NCBI RefSeq assembly: GCF_030412265.1
Contig: NZ_JAUHLN010000001.1
Span: 372,001 to 436,000 of the forward strand
Direction: 5' to 3'
DNA from: Fictibacillus terranigra
GTDB taxonomy: Bacteria > Bacillota > Bacilli > Bacillales > Fictibacillaceae
DNA: 64,000 bases
In this document: positions 51,224-61,148 of the stretch, one piece after another
How positions within the stretch are numbered: position 1 is the first letter of the stretch
Layout: each line of letters begins with the position of its first letter
Notes under the pieces: generated by a model
What the model was told of the DNA's origin: nothing
Databases searched by the model: none
Seen by the model: only the letters and a program-made list of their open reading frames with translations
Position numbers and translations under genes: made by a program

Positions 51224-51922
51224 ATGAAAAAATATATACGTATTCTAATGGTGTTTCTGATTCTTTTTCTCGTATTGGCAGGCACCTATAAATTAATGAA
51301 CGCCCGCAATTTCCAGCTGTTCAGCGGGTTGACAAGCCATGTGGAAACCAAGCAAAAAGTAGTTGCGATCACGTTTGATGACGGCCCGACAATGAATGTG
51401 GACAAGCTGCTGCCGATTCTCGAACGATACCACGCCAAAGGGACCTTTTTTCTGATCGGAAATGAACTTGAGAAGAATATGGCAGAAGGGAAGAGGATTG
51501 CAAAAGCCGGCCATCAGATCGGCAATCACACCTATTCCCACAAGCGGATGGTGCTCAAGTCACCGTCCTTTATCAAGCAGGAGCTGAAGAAAACAAATGC
51601 GCTGATCCGCCAGACAGGGTACGAGGGGACGATCGACTTCCGGCCGCCCAACGGCAAGAAACTGATCGGACTGCCTTATTACACGAACAAACTCAATATG
51701 GATACGATCACATGGAACCTTGAACCAGATACATACTATACGGCCGTCTCGGATAAAGTCCGTTATGTCACCAAAAATGTGAAACCGGGCTCGATCATAC
51801 TGTTCCATCCGATGTACGACAGATCCGGCAATGAGCTGGAATCGATAGAGAAGACATTGGACGTGTTATCCAAAAAGGGCTATAAGTTCGTGACGGTGAA
51901 CGAGCTCCAGAAGTACGGGTAA
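51224..51922 (+). CDS. Polysaccharide deacetylase, membrane-anchored (NodB domain)
   Basis: The protein has 232 aa. An N-terminal signal-anchor (IRILMVFLILFLVLAGTY) precedes a NodB domain. Motif 1 is AITFDDGPT with the catalytic and metal Asp, motif 2 is GNHTYSHKRM with the two metal His, and DFRPPNGKK corresponds to motif 3. It would remove acetyl groups from peptidoglycan or another envelope glycan. I chose ATG 51224, 7 bp after GAGG. The frame upstream of it is noncoding. Confidence 0.9.
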   Translation: MKKYIRILMVFLILFLVLAGTYKLMNARNFQLFSGLTSHVETKQKVVAITFDDGPTMNVDKLLPILERYHAKGTFFLIGNELEKNMAEGKRIAKAGHQIGNHTYSHKRMVLKSPSFIKQELKKTNALIRQTGYEGTIDFRPPNGKKLIGLPYYTNKLNMDTITWNLEPDTYYTAVSDKVRYVTKNVKPGSIILFHPMYDRSGNELESIEKTLDVLSKKGYKFVTVNELQKYG

Positions 51923-51927
51923 AAAGC

Positions 51928-51957
51928 AAAAGGCACAACCCGAGGGTTGTGCCTTTT
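51928..51957. terminator. Terminator between deacetylase and hypothetical gene
   Basis: AAAAGGCACAACC-cgag-GGTTGTGCCTTTT is a perfect 13-bp stem that serves the two convergent genes. Confidence 0.88.
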
Positions 51958-51962
51958 GATAT

Positions 51963-52409
51963 TTAGTCCATTTTTCGGCAAGGCTTGCTGTTTGGATTGG
52001 ATAGAATACGATGTGCCTTTTCAATATCTGACACGGCCATATATAAGGTGTTGTCTTCTCCGATGTAGATGGAATTAATACATACTCTGCACCAGAGCAG
52101 ATGGTAAATCGCACTAATCTGACCAGGTATGCCTGGTGTCAAAATAAATTGAATGATGGTTTTCTGCCTATAGCATACACTAAACTTTTTGAGGATCTTT
52201 TTCAGGTTCCAAAGATCCTCGCAGCTTTTATCTTCAGCACTTCCAGCGACCAGCCTCACTGTATTCAGGAAATTCCTGTTTCCCGCCGCACGTGTCTGTT
52301 CAAAAGCCGTAATGTTTCCGCCTAGGTCCTCAAGCTCTTTTAAAATACAAGCAATAGTTTCGTCACTGGCGACAAAAAGAAACTGTTCTCTTAATTTATA
52401 ATTGAACAT
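51963..52409 (-). CDS. Hypothetical protein, possibly ACT-like
   Basis: The protein has 148 aa. Two similar halves (FLFVASDETIACILKELEDL and later DIEKAHRILSN) hint at an ACT-like regulatory repeat, but I do not recognise a family. It has several cysteines (SCEDL, CYRQ, CRVC) and no signal peptide. The start at ATG 52409 follows GGGGGGAA. It is alone between terminators. Confidence 0.6.
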   Translation of the reverse strand: MFNYKLREQFLFVASDETIACILKELEDLGGNITAFEQTRAAGNRNFLNTVRLVAGSAEDKSCEDLWNLKKILKKFSVCYRQKTIIQFILTPGIPGQISAIYHLLWCRVCINSIYIGEDNTLYMAVSDIEKAHRILSNPNSKPCRKMD

Positions 52410-52483
52410 TCTGCTGTTCCCCCCTAGGATTCCTATAGTATATGCCGGCGTTCAGGACTTGTCCTAGGACAGAACAACCAAAA

Positions 52484-52515
52484 AAATCGGCCTCCGCGCG
52501 TGCGTGAGCCGATTT
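52484..52515 (-). terminator. Terminator of the ABC exporter gene
   Basis: On the minus strand, AAATCGGC...GCCGATTT with a GC-rich loop is followed by TTTTT. Confidence 0.75.
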
Positions 52516-52525
52516 CTTAAAATCA

Positions 52526-54268
52526 TTATACCTGTAATTCAAACTGTTTGGCGTACAGATGAGCATAGACACCATCTCGAGCAAGCAATGCCTCGTGTGT
52601 GCCTTCTTCCACAATGCCATCTTCAGTTAAGACGATGATCCGCTCTGCCTTGCGAATCGTGGACAGGCGATGGGCGATGACGATCGTTGTACGCCCTTTT
52701 GCTAAGTGTTCGAGTGAATCTTTAATGATGCTCTCACTCTCGTTATCCAGTGCGCTCGTAGCCTCATCTAATATGAGGACTGGCGGGTTTTTTAAGAACA
52801 CACGCGCGATGCTCAATCGCTGTTTTTGGCCGCCGGAAAGCCTGACGCCGCGCTGCCCGATTTCGGAGTGATAGCCGTTGGGCAGGTTCATGATAAAGTC
52901 ATGGGCATTGGCTCGCTTGGCTGCCGCCACAATTTCCTCGTCACTCGCCCCCGGTTTTCCATAGCGAATGTTATCCATCACTGTCCCCGAGAAAAGGTAC
53001 ACATCCTGCTGAACGATACCGATTTGATTTCGTAAGGACTTCAGGTCAATGTCACGGACATTCCACCCGTCTACAAGAACCTCACCCTCTGATACATCAT
53101 AAAAGCGGGGGATGAGCGAGCATAGTGTCGTTTTTCCCGCACCCGACGGACCAACCAATGCGACGTATTCACCCGGGTGTACCCGCAGCGATAAATCGGC
53201 GAAGACAGGAGCGAAATCATCATCGTAACGGAAAGAAACATTCTTGAACGATATCTCGCCATTCACCCTATCAAGTTTCACGGCATCTCGCTTGCTCTCG
53301 ATCGCCGGATTCACATTCATGATTTCCATAAAGCGCTGGAAGCCGGTTATTCCTTCTTGTAGCTGGGTGCTCATATGGGTCAGCTTTTGAATCGGTTCGA
53401 CCATATAGCCGATGTACAGCAGAAACGTGATGAGATCCGCCAGATCCAGCTTGTGATGAACAATACTGGCACTGCCGAACACAATCACCGTGATTGTAAT
53501 CAGCTGAATGAGCGTTTCAACACCATCGTAGTAGATGGCTTCCGCTTTGTACGTACTTTTTCGGCTTTCGAAGAACCGCTGATTTTCCTGATTAAACTTC
53601 CTGATTTCTGCCTGCTCATTGGCGAAAGATTGTACGACCCGGATTCCGGAAAGGCTGTCCTCGACCTGTGCGTTCACGTCTGCAATCCGCTCTTTGTTTC
53701 TTTTATATGCCCGGTTGAGCCATTTATTAAGAACGAGGGAAAAGACACCGATGATCGGCAAGAAACAGAAGACAGCGAGCGTTAATGGTGCATTGATCAT
53801 GAACAGGATCACGAAGGCTCCGATAAAACGGACGAGATACTTCAGGTAGTCCTCGGGACCGTGATGGTACAGCTCGGAAAGCAGCAGCAGGTCATTCGTG
53901 ATTCGGGACATGAGCTGGCCGGTCTTCTCCTTATCGTAAAAGCTGAAGGAGAGCTTTTGCATATGCGCGAACAGCTCGCTGCGCAAGTCTCGTTCCATCC
54001 TTCCGCCGACTTCATGGCCTTTGTAGTCCACTACGTAGTTACCGATATTCTGAATGGCGACTAAAATGAGCATCAATCCGCCAATCCAGCACACTTTGCC
54101 CAGTGCAATGGACAAGTCTCCTTCAAGAACATCTTTTGTAATGTACCGAACGAGCAGCGGAATGACCAGGGTGACAGCGGATGCGATAAACGCACACGCC
54201 AGCACCGAAAGAAACAAACGTAAATATGGTCTGTAATACGAGAGAAATTTTTTTATTGGAAAATGCAT
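52526..54268 (-). CDS. ABC exporter, fused membrane and ATP-binding domains
   Basis: The half-transporter of 580 aa acts as a dimer. Residues about 1-315 hold six membrane helices. The ATPase domain has Walker A VGPSGAGKTT, Q-loop QIGIVQQDVYLFSG, signature LSGGQKQRLSIARV and Walker B PVLILDEATSALD, with the switch His in VIAHRLST. It resembles the B. subtilis YfiB/YfiC, YknV and MsbA-like multidrug exporters. It is a single gene. The substrate is unknown. Confidence 0.93.
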   Translation of the reverse strand: MHFPIKKFLSYYRPYLRLFLSVLACAFIASAVTLVIPLLVRYITKDVLEGDLSIALGKVCWIGGLMLILVAIQNIGNYVVDYKGHEVGGRMERDLRSELFAHMQKLSFSFYDKEKTGQLMSRITNDLLLLSELYHHGPEDYLKYLVRFIGAFVILFMINAPLTLAVFCFLPIIGVFSLVLNKWLNRAYKRNKERIADVNAQVEDSLSGIRVVQSFANEQAEIRKFNQENQRFFESRKSTYKAEAIYYDGVETLIQLITITVIVFGSASIVHHKLDLADLITFLLYIGYMVEPIQKLTHMSTQLQEGITGFQRFMEIMNVNPAIESKRDAVKLDRVNGEISFKNVSFRYDDDFAPVFADLSLRVHPGEYVALVGPSGAGKTTLCSLIPRFYDVSEGEVLVDGWNVRDIDLKSLRNQIGIVQQDVYLFSGTVMDNIRYGKPGASDEEIVAAAKRANAHDFIMNLPNGYHSEIGQRGVRLSGGQKQRLSIARVFLKNPPVLILDEATSALDNESESIIKDSLEHLAKGRTTIVIAHRLSTIRKAERIIVLTEDGIVEEGTHEALLARDGVYAHLYAKQFELQV

Positions 54269-54494
54269 GTTTTACCCCTTTGTGTTATGAGCTAGGCACA
54301 CATAAGGGGGTACACCGTTACCTTTAAGAACGTGTTCCACCCTCATATGCTTGGAGTGATTGAGTTCTCGTGTTTTTCATTTAAATTCCTCCTTGTTTAT
54401 TGTTATTTCCATTGTAAGCGATTTCTCCTTAAAAGTGTGACTGCCTTTTTACAAAAAGTGATTCGAGATAAAATTTTTAACAGGAGGCTTCAGC
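54269..54494. other. Intergenic stretch between divergent genes
   Basis: This region upstream of the ABC exporter has no gene I can support. An AGGAGG site at 54482 leads to the small ORF listed next. Confidence 0.4.
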
Positions 54495-54587
54495 ATGAAA
54501 AGGGGAAATCACGTATGCAGCATTTTGGAGGACGATGGATACCCCCTGCTTTTTTCTTGTCGCCCGGCTCAATGTCATATATTCTGA
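54495..54587 (+). CDS. Candidate 30-residue small protein
   Basis: ATG 54495 lies 7 bp after a perfect AGGAGG and opens a 30-codon frame starting MKRGNHVCSILEDDGYPLL. It stops 36 bp before the thioesterase start. The strong ribosome site is the main support. An alternative overlapping frame starts at an internal ATG in another frame. Role unknown, perhaps a translational leader of the next gene. Confidence 0.4.
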   Translation: MKRGNHVCSILEDDGYPLLFSCRPAQCHIF

Positions 54588-54622
54588 AAATATAGTCAAT
54601 ATTACATAAGGGGTGCAGAAGG

Positions 54623-55015
54623 ATGGAGATGAAAAATTTAGAGGATACGATGCTGGGCGCGCTTGGGATTGAAATTGTGGAACTGTCAGATGAAAAAGCA
54701 GTAGCTACTATGCCGGTCCACGCCGCGACCCATCAGCCGTTCGGCCTGCTTCACGGCGGAGCGTCTGTCGCTCTTGCGGAAACTATTGCAAGTGTTGGAA
54801 CCTATCATTTTATTGACGAGGAAACGGAGATGGCGGTTGGCATGGAGATCAACGCGAACCACCTGCGCGGCAAGCGTGACGGGATTGTTACGGCCACAGC
54901 CATACCTCTCCATAAAGGCAGAACATCGATGATCTGGGATATCAAGATTACGGATGAGGAAGGAAAGCTCGTCTGTGTTTCCCGCTGCACGATGGCGATT
55001 ATGGCAAAAAGATAA
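54623..55015 (+). CDS. PaaI/MenI-type hot-dog thioesterase
   Basis: The protein has 130 aa and a single hot-dog domain. The signature is HQPFGLLHGGASVALAETIA, with the LHGG turn and Glu (AET) as expected for the DHNA-CoA hydrolase MenI/YdiI/YuxO group, followed by INANHLRGKRDGIVTATA. It may hydrolyse 1,4-dihydroxy-2-naphthoyl-CoA in menaquinone synthesis, but other CoA esters are possible. Starts at 54623 or 54629 fit the ribosome site. Confidence 0.85.
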   Translation: MEMKNLEDTMLGALGIEIVELSDEKAVATMPVHAATHQPFGLLHGGASVALAETIASVGTYHFIDEETEMAVGMEINANHLRGKRDGIVTATAIPLHKGRTSMIWDIKITDEEGKLVCVSRCTMAIMAKR

Positions 55016-55020
55016 GGGGG

Positions 55021-55054
55021 GAGAGGGTGCCGCATTGCGATGTGACACCCTCTC
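55021..55054 (+). terminator. Terminator-like hairpin after the thioesterase gene
   Basis: GAGAGGGTG and CACCCTCTC form a 9-bp stem with a 16-nt loop. No U-run follows. Confidence 0.5.
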
Positions 55055-55192
55055 GTATCGTAAAAGGCGGATTCTAGAGATACAGCCAGAGTTTTAAATC
55101 TAATTTTGTTATCATCCTTTTTCATTAGTGATGGGGATATCAGCAATTTTAGATAACTTTCGGCCCTGTAAAAGATGAGGGAATTACCAACT

Positions 55193-55226
55193 AAACCCTT
55201 ATAACGAAAGGCCGTTATAAGGGTTT
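55193..55226. repeat. 13-bp inverted repeat
   Basis: AAACCCTTATAAC-gaaaggcc-GTTATAAGGGTTT is perfect and lacks U-runs on either side. It lies in the gap before uxaC. Between it and the promoter at 55523 I see no gene or clear motif. Confidence 0.6.
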
Positions 55227-55522
55227 ATCTAAGTGCTGACTAAAGTGTTAACCAAGATTGCGGGATTCTAAGTGATTAAGTTTGGGCTCAGCAGTTGCAT
55301 AGCCAGCCGATTAACAGCACTAATAGGGGAGGATTAACACACATTCGCGTTCTCGCATTCAGTTCTGGACCGTTTGGCATTTCCTGCTCATGGTTTTATG
55401 CATTCTTACACTTCCTTAAGTGAAATCTTTCTTAATCTTGCTTTCTCATACCCAGTTTGTGTGCAAATGTGGCCAATCATGATGTTTGATCCGAATAAAA
55501 GTCGGAAAATTCCCAAAAATTA

Positions 55523-55551
55523 TTGTACTTCAGCAGGGGGCGTTGTACAAT
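55523..55551 (+). promoter_or_regulatory. Promoter of uxaC
   Basis: TTGTAC and TACAAT are separated by 17 bp. A perfect operator palindrome starts 12 bp downstream, which supports the assignment. Confidence 0.75.
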
Positions 55552-55563
55552 AAACCACATCGA

Positions 55564-55583
55564 AAATGTTAACGTTAACATTT
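55564..55583. promoter_or_regulatory. ExuR-type LacI operator of uxaC
   Basis: AAATGTTAACGTTAACATTT is a perfect 20-bp palindrome centred on CG. Its place across the transcription start suggests repression by the LacI-family gene at 57307. Confidence 0.75.
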
Positions 55584-55685
55584 CCGGTTGCTCCTTAACG
55601 GCATTTCTCAAAATACCCAGAAGAAACCGTTTCTTTTATCCGAAAAATAGTAGCATTAACATTATTAAACAAGAAAGATGGTGAA

Positions 55686-57122
55686 ATGATGGGAAAGTTT
55701 ATGGACGAGGATTTTCTGCTTAAGAATGAGACAGCAAAGGTACTTTATCATGACTATGCAGGCAAGATGCCGATTATTGATTACCACTGCCATTTAAGTC
55801 CTAAGGAAATTTATGAAAATAAAACATTCAAGAATATTACGGATGTATGGTTATCTGGTGATCATTATAAATGGCGTGTCATGAGGGCAAATGGTATATC
55901 CGAAGAGTACATTACGGGGAGTGCTTCAGATTACGATAAGTTTATGGCGTGGGCCAAAACGGTTCCGATGACGATCGGGAATCCATTATACAACTGGACC
56001 CATTTGGAACTGCAGCGTTTCTTTGGAATCCATGACATTGTAAATGAAAAGAGTGCCCCGGAGATCTGGGAGCGGACAAACGCCCTGTTAAGCGGTGGAG
56101 GGTTTGGAGCAAGAGAACTCATCACCCGTTCTAATGTAAAGGTGATCTGCACAACGGATGATCCGACAGATACACTCGAGTACCATGCCCTTTTAAAAGA
56201 GACTAAAGATTTTCCGGTCAGCATTCTGCCCGGCTTTCGGCCGGATAAGGGGCTTGAGATCAACCGCGATACGTTCCTTCCGTGGGTCGAAAAGCTTGCA
56301 GAAGCGGCTGGACATACGATCGAATCCTACGGCGGTTTTCTGGAATCACTGGAATCGAGAGTTCACTATTTCCATTCACTTGGAGGAAGGGTTTCGGACC
56401 ATGGAATAGATTCCATGATCTATGAAGAAACGACCAAAGCGGAAGTATCTGAAATCTTTAAAAGGCGATTGTCGGGAACAGAGGTGACCCATGAGGAGGA
56501 GAAGAAATACAAGACCTATACGCTGCAGTTCCTAGGGAAGCTGTACGCGGAATTGGATTGGGCGATGCAGTTCCATATTAATGTACTCCGAAACAATAAC
56601 ACGAAAATGTTTAAGCTGCTTGGTCCTGACACGGGCTATGATGCCATGAATGATGACGAAGTCGCGAAACCGCTCGTTCAGCTGCTGGATTCGCTGGACC
56701 GTGTCGGCAAACTGCCAAAAACCGTTCTCTATTCTCTGAACCCAAAGGACAACTATGTGATCGCCAGCATGATTAATAGTTTTCAGGATGGCATCACACC
56801 CGGAAAGATTCAGTATGGAACCGCCTGGTGGTTTAACGATACGAAGGATGGAATGCTGGATCAAATGAAAGCGCTGTCCAACGTTGGACTTTTCAGCCGG
56901 TTTATCGGGATGCTGACGGATTCCCGAAGTTTTCTATCGTATACGCGGCATGAGTATTTTAGAAGAATTGTCTGCAATCTGATTGGAGAATGGGTGGGAA
57001 ATGGAGAGGTACCGGAAGATTTGGAGCTTTTGGGCTCCATCGTACAAGGGATTTCCTATGAAAATGCGAAGGAATATTTTCAGTTTCAAGACAAAGAGGC
57101 AGGCCGTCCTGCATCGGTGTGA
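55686..57122 (+). CDS. uxaC: Uronate isomerase
   Basis: The enzyme of 478 aa converts D-glucuronate to D-fructuronate and D-galacturonate to D-tagaturonate. It is an amidohydrolase-fold TIM barrel with the N-terminal metal motif IDYHCHLSPKEIYENK and later CTTDDPTDTLEYH, FHINVLRNNN, GTAWWFNDTKDGM and LTDSRSFLSYTRHEYFRRI. Length fits the family. ATG 55686 or 55689 are possible. It has its own promoter and operator and starts the hexuronate cluster. Confidence 0.95.
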   Translation: MMGKFMDEDFLLKNETAKVLYHDYAGKMPIIDYHCHLSPKEIYENKTFKNITDVWLSGDHYKWRVMRANGISEEYITGSASDYDKFMAWAKTVPMTIGNPLYNWTHLELQRFFGIHDIVNEKSAPEIWERTNALLSGGGFGARELITRSNVKVICTTDDPTDTLEYHALLKETKDFPVSILPGFRPDKGLEINRDTFLPWVEKLAEAAGHTIESYGGFLESLESRVHYFHSLGGRVSDHGIDSMIYEETTKAEVSEIFKRRLSGTEVTHEEEKKYKTYTLQFLGKLYAELDWAMQFHINVLRNNNTKMFKLLGPDTGYDAMNDDEVAKPLVQLLDSLDRVGKLPKTVLYSLNPKDNYVIASMINSFQDGITPGKIQYGTAWWFNDTKDGMLDQMKALSNVGLFSRFIGMLTDSRSFLSYTRHEYFRRIVCNLIGEWVGNGEVPEDLELLGSIVQGISYENAKEYFQFQDKEAGRPASV

Positions 57123-57212
57123 AACCGTAAAAAGAAATGAGAATCTCTTGACTTAAAATCAAATAATAACAGGTCTCATATGGCTTTGGGCATCAAAAAG
57201 GATAACTCATTT

Positions 57213-57226
57213 TGAAAACGTGATCA
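57213..57226 (+). promoter_or_regulatory. Possible cre site before exuR
   Basis: TGAAAACGTGATCA matches the cre consensus except for one central base. It lies in the uxaC-exuR gap. Confidence 0.45.
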
Positions 57227-57300
57227 TCTACAGTTTGGGTATGGGGTACATCGTGATAGAATAGAAAAAACGGTTTTCCTAAGAGGATGCAAAAGGATGA

Positions 57301-58305
<1,005 letters not shown>

Positions 58306-58373
58306 AAATTCGGAGATTTTCACATGATCCTCGAAGGCTGGAAAAAACCCGTTGGGCTTTTTGAGAAACATTA

Positions 58374-58389
58374 TTGTTAACGTGTGCAT
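58374..58389. promoter_or_regulatory. Possible second ExuR operator before uxaB
   Basis: TTGTTAACGTGTGCAT shares the left half and centre of the uxaC operator (TGTTAACGT) but has a changed right arm. It is 17 bp before the uxaB start. Confidence 0.4.
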
Positions 58390-58406
58390 TAAAGGGGGGT
58401 TTTTTG

Positions 58407-59885
58407 TTGAAAGGATTAAACCGAGCATTTTCCGATTATCCGGTCTACCCTGAGAGGGTGCTTCAGTTCGGGGAAGGCAATTTTCTAAGAGGCTTTGCCG
58501 ACTGGCAGATCCAGATGCTGAATGAAAAGGCTGGCTTTAACGGCAGCGCTGTCGTGGTCCAGCCGAGGGGTTCTGGCAAAATTGAACGATTAAACCAGCA
58601 GGACGGCCTTTTTACGCTTTACTTACAGGGGATCAAGAACGGGCAGACGACGAGCGCGCATGTGGTGGTTCATTCGGTCAGCCGCGGTATTGATCTGGCT
58701 GCAGATTATGGGAAGTTTGTAAGACTGGCTGAAAAAGAAGAGCTTCGTTTCATCATTTCCAATGCGACAGAAGCCGGTATTGCGTTCGAAGAGGATGCGA
58801 GGCTGGAGGAGCGGCCACAAAAAGGATTTCCGGGAAGATTAACGGCTTTTTTGTACCACCGGTATCAGGCCTTTCAAGGGGATGTCAATAAAGGATGCGT
58901 CATTATCCCGTGTGAATTGATTGAGGATAATGGTCCGAAGCTGCAGCAGATCGTTCTGAAGTATGCGATGCATTGGAATCTGGAGGAGGCATTCATTGAT
59001 TGGCTTCAATCGGCCAATACCTTTTGTTCGAGTTTGGTCGACCGAATTGTTCCCGGGTTTCCGAAGGACACGAGCGAAGAAAAGGAGGATGAGCTGGGCT
59101 ACAGGGATGAGCTTATGGTCGTTTCCGAACCCTATTATCTCTGGGTGATCCAGGGACCGGAATGGCTTAAACAAGAGCTTCCTTTTGAAGAGGCAGGTTT
59201 GAACAGCTTTATTGTGGACGACTTGGCGAAATACCGTGAACGAAAAGTGCGTATTTTAAACGGCGCCCATACGGCCATGCTTCCTGTTTGCTATTTATAT
59301 GGGCTGCGTACAGTGGGTGAATCTGTCAGCGGTGAGGTAACAGGCCCTTTTATCAAGGATCTGATCACAGAAGAAATTATTCTGGCGATGGATGATCCCC
59401 AGAATGAGATGAAAGTCTATGCGGAGGAAGTGATGGAGCGTTTCATGAATCCTTACATTCATCATTTCTTAAGAAGCCTGGCGATGAATGCGATCTCCAA
59501 ATTCAAAGCACGGAATGTTCCCTCCGTACTGGACTTTGTAAAACGAAAGGGAAAGCTGCCTTCCCGCCATGTATTCGCGCTCAGCGCCCTTCTTTACTTC
59601 TATAAAGGAAAAAGGGAAGAACAGGAGATCCCGCTGGACGACAGTCCGGAAGTCTTAGAAGGATTCTGCAGTCTATGGAAAAGATTTGATGACAAAGAAA
59701 TCACGATAGAAGAATTGGCTGGCGAGGTGTTGTCCAACGAACTGTGGTGGGGAACGAATCTTGCTGAAATACCTGATTTAACGGCAGCTGTTGCGTCTAA
59801 CCTCACAGCCATTGAGGAACAGGGGATGAAGGCTGCTCTTCATGGATTAAACACTGCCATTTCAAGCAAAGGAGTTGTGAGATGA
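58407..59885 (+). CDS. uxaB: Tagaturonate reductase (altronate oxidoreductase)
   Basis: The enzyme has 492 aa and belongs to the mannitol dehydrogenase long-chain family. It reduces D-tagaturonate to D-altronate with NADH. Motifs are VLQFGEGNFLRGFADW (cofactor loop), YRERKVRILNGAHTAMLPV with the catalytic Lys and Asn, and FIISNATEAGIAF. I start at TTG 58407 after AAGGGGGG. The stop overlaps the ATG of the uxaA remnant (ATGA), showing the former uxaB-uxaA coupling. Confidence 0.93.
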   Translation: MKGLNRAFSDYPVYPERVLQFGEGNFLRGFADWQIQMLNEKAGFNGSAVVVQPRGSGKIERLNQQDGLFTLYLQGIKNGQTTSAHVVVHSVSRGIDLAADYGKFVRLAEKEELRFIISNATEAGIAFEEDARLEERPQKGFPGRLTAFLYHRYQAFQGDVNKGCVIIPCELIEDNGPKLQQIVLKYAMHWNLEEAFIDWLQSANTFCSSLVDRIVPGFPKDTSEEKEDELGYRDELMVVSEPYYLWVIQGPEWLKQELPFEEAGLNSFIVDDLAKYRERKVRILNGAHTAMLPVCYLYGLRTVGESVSGEVTGPFIKDLITEEIILAMDDPQNEMKVYAEEVMERFMNPYIHHFLRSLAMNAISKFKARNVPSVLDFVKRKGKLPSRHVFALSALLYFYKGKREEQEIPLDDSPEVLEGFCSLWKRFDDKEITIEELAGEVLSNELWWGTNLAEIPDLTAAVASNLTAIEEQGMKAALHGLNTAISSKGVVR

Positions 59886-59951
59886 AGGATTACATGCAGA
59901 TTCGAGAAATGATAACGTGATTCTTGCCCTCCGTGACCTGGGAAGGAAACG
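59882..59951 (+). pseudogene. uxaA (altronate dehydratase) 5' remnant, frameshifted
   Basis: ATG 59882 overlaps the uxaB stop. After a loss of one A at about 59908 the bases read on as NDNVILALRDLG, the start of altronate dehydratase (about ENDNVAVALRDL in homologues). Only about 23 codons remain, then the sequence jumps to another gene start. The dehydratase of the galacturonate branch is therefore missing from this locus. Confidence 0.7.
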
Positions 59952-60068
59952 ATGATGAAAGGAATCGTTTGTGAAGAGCCGCATTCTTTTAAGCTAAAAG
60001 ACTATGAAATTCGAACTGTAATAAACAGAAATTTTAAAATTTATAGAAAACAAGTATTGCAATTGTAA
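59952..60068 (+). pseudogene. 5' remnant of a zinc-type alcohol dehydrogenase
   Basis: ATG 59952/59955 opens MKGIVCEEPHSFKLKDYEIR, the usual N-terminus of YjmD-like medium-chain dehydrogenases. After about 22 codons the similarity ends, and the frame runs to a stop at 60068. It has no catalytic domain. It is joined directly to the uxaA remnant, so both are flanks of one or two deletions. Confidence 0.65.
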
Positions 60069-60085
60069 GGGTTTTCATTTAGAAT
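60057..60085 (+). promoter_or_regulatory. Promoter of the kdgK operon
   Basis: TTGCAA (60057) and TAGAAT (60080) are 17 bp apart. The -10 is within the first bases of the large inverted repeat that follows. Confidence 0.7.
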
Positions 60086-60125
60086 TCTACTAAACCGGTT
60101 TACCAAACCGATTTAGTAGAATTCT
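60081..60125. promoter_or_regulatory. Large inverted-repeat operator of the kdgK operon
   Basis: AGAATTCTACTAAACCGGTTT and its inverse copy AAACCGATTTAGTAGAATTCT (one mismatch) are separated by only ACC. Each arm contains a CG-centred LacI-type half motif AAACCGGTTT or AAACCGATTT. It overlaps the -10 box and start region. The motif differs from the uxaC operator, so another LacI-type regulator may act here. Confidence 0.7.
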
Positions 60126-60172
60126 TATTTTGTAAAATACCCTCCCATGGATGATTAGAAAAAGAAAGGGGT

Positions 60173-61135
60173 ATGAATTTGTCAACGAATTTTGGAATCT
60201 TAACGCTCGGTGATGCGATGATCACCTTAAATCCGGCAACTACAGGACCTTTACGGTTTGTTTCGGCTTTTGAACGAAAAGTAGGAGGGGCAGAACTGAA
60301 CTTTGCCATCGGCTGTGCCAGACTGGGCCTTCGGTCAAAATGGATCAGCCGGCTTGGGAAAGATGAGTTTGGAAGAGCGATATATACTTTTGTGAAAGGC
60401 GAAGGAGTCGATATGACGGATGTTGCCATGGTAGAAGGGTATCCCACTTCTTTAAATGTGAAGGAAATCCGTGAAGACGGATCTGGGAAAACCTTTTACT
60501 ACCGCCATCAATCACCTGTATTGACCCTAGAGCCAGAAGAAATAAAGGCTGAGATGTTTGAAGGCATTGATGTTGTCCATTTGACCGGTGTCTTTTTAGC
60601 GATCCACCGCAAAAATATGGATATTGTTCAAAAGGTGATCTCTATCGCTAAAGGAAAAGGAATCATCATTTCCTTTGATCCAAACATACGGCTGAAGATG
60701 TGGAGCATAGAAGAAGCAAGAACAGCGTATCATACGCTATTTCCAGATATTGATATTTTACTGACAGGAAGAGATGAGATTAAGAGCATCATCGGAAGTG
60801 ATGAAGAGAAGGAATTAACCTCACTGGCAGAGCGGTACTCGATCGGTCAGCTTGTCATTAAGGATGGTGCTGATGGTTCAGCGCTTTACGCTGACGGGCA
60901 GTGGCTGCATAAGGAAGCCTTCCCGGTGAAACCTGTCGATACGGTCGGGGCAGGCGATGGATTTGATGCCGGGTACTTGTATTCGCTTCTTCACGGGTAT
61001 GGACCCGAACAACGATTGGAATTCGCCAATGCTGTTGGAGCGCTAGTGACCACTGTGTCCGGTGATAATGAAGGGCTGCCGCTAATGGAGGAAGTTTTGT
61101 CTTTTATCAATAAAGAAGCAGTTGTTGAACGCTAG
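60173..61135 (+). CDS. kdgK: 2-Dehydro-3-deoxygluconokinase (PfkB family)
   Basis: This PfkB-type sugar kinase has 320 aa. It has the N-terminal substrate region [15 protein letters not shown] and the C-terminal PfkB signature [20 protein letters not shown] with the catalytic Asp in GAGDGFDAG. It phosphorylates KDG to KDPG, joining the glucuronate and galacturonate branches. The start at 60173 follows AAAGGGG. It heads an operon with yjmC, yjmD, kdgA and uxuA. Confidence 0.9.
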   Translation: MNLSTNFGILTLGDAMITLNPATTGPLRFVSAFERKVGGAELNFAIGCARLGLRSKWISRLGKDEFGRAIYTFVKGEGVDMTDVAMVEGYPTSLNVKEIREDGSGKTFYYRHQSPVLTLEPEEIKAEMFEGIDVVHLTGVFLAIHRKNMDIVQKVISIAKGKGIIISFDPNIRLKMWSIEEARTAYHTLFPDIDILLTGRDEIKSIIGSDEEKELTSLAERYSIGQLVIKDGADGSALYADGQWLHKEAFPVKPVDTVGAGDGFDAGYLYSLLHGYGPEQRLEFANAVGALVTTVSGDNEGLPLMEEVLSFINKEAVVER

Positions 61136-61148
61136 GAGGCTATTAGTT

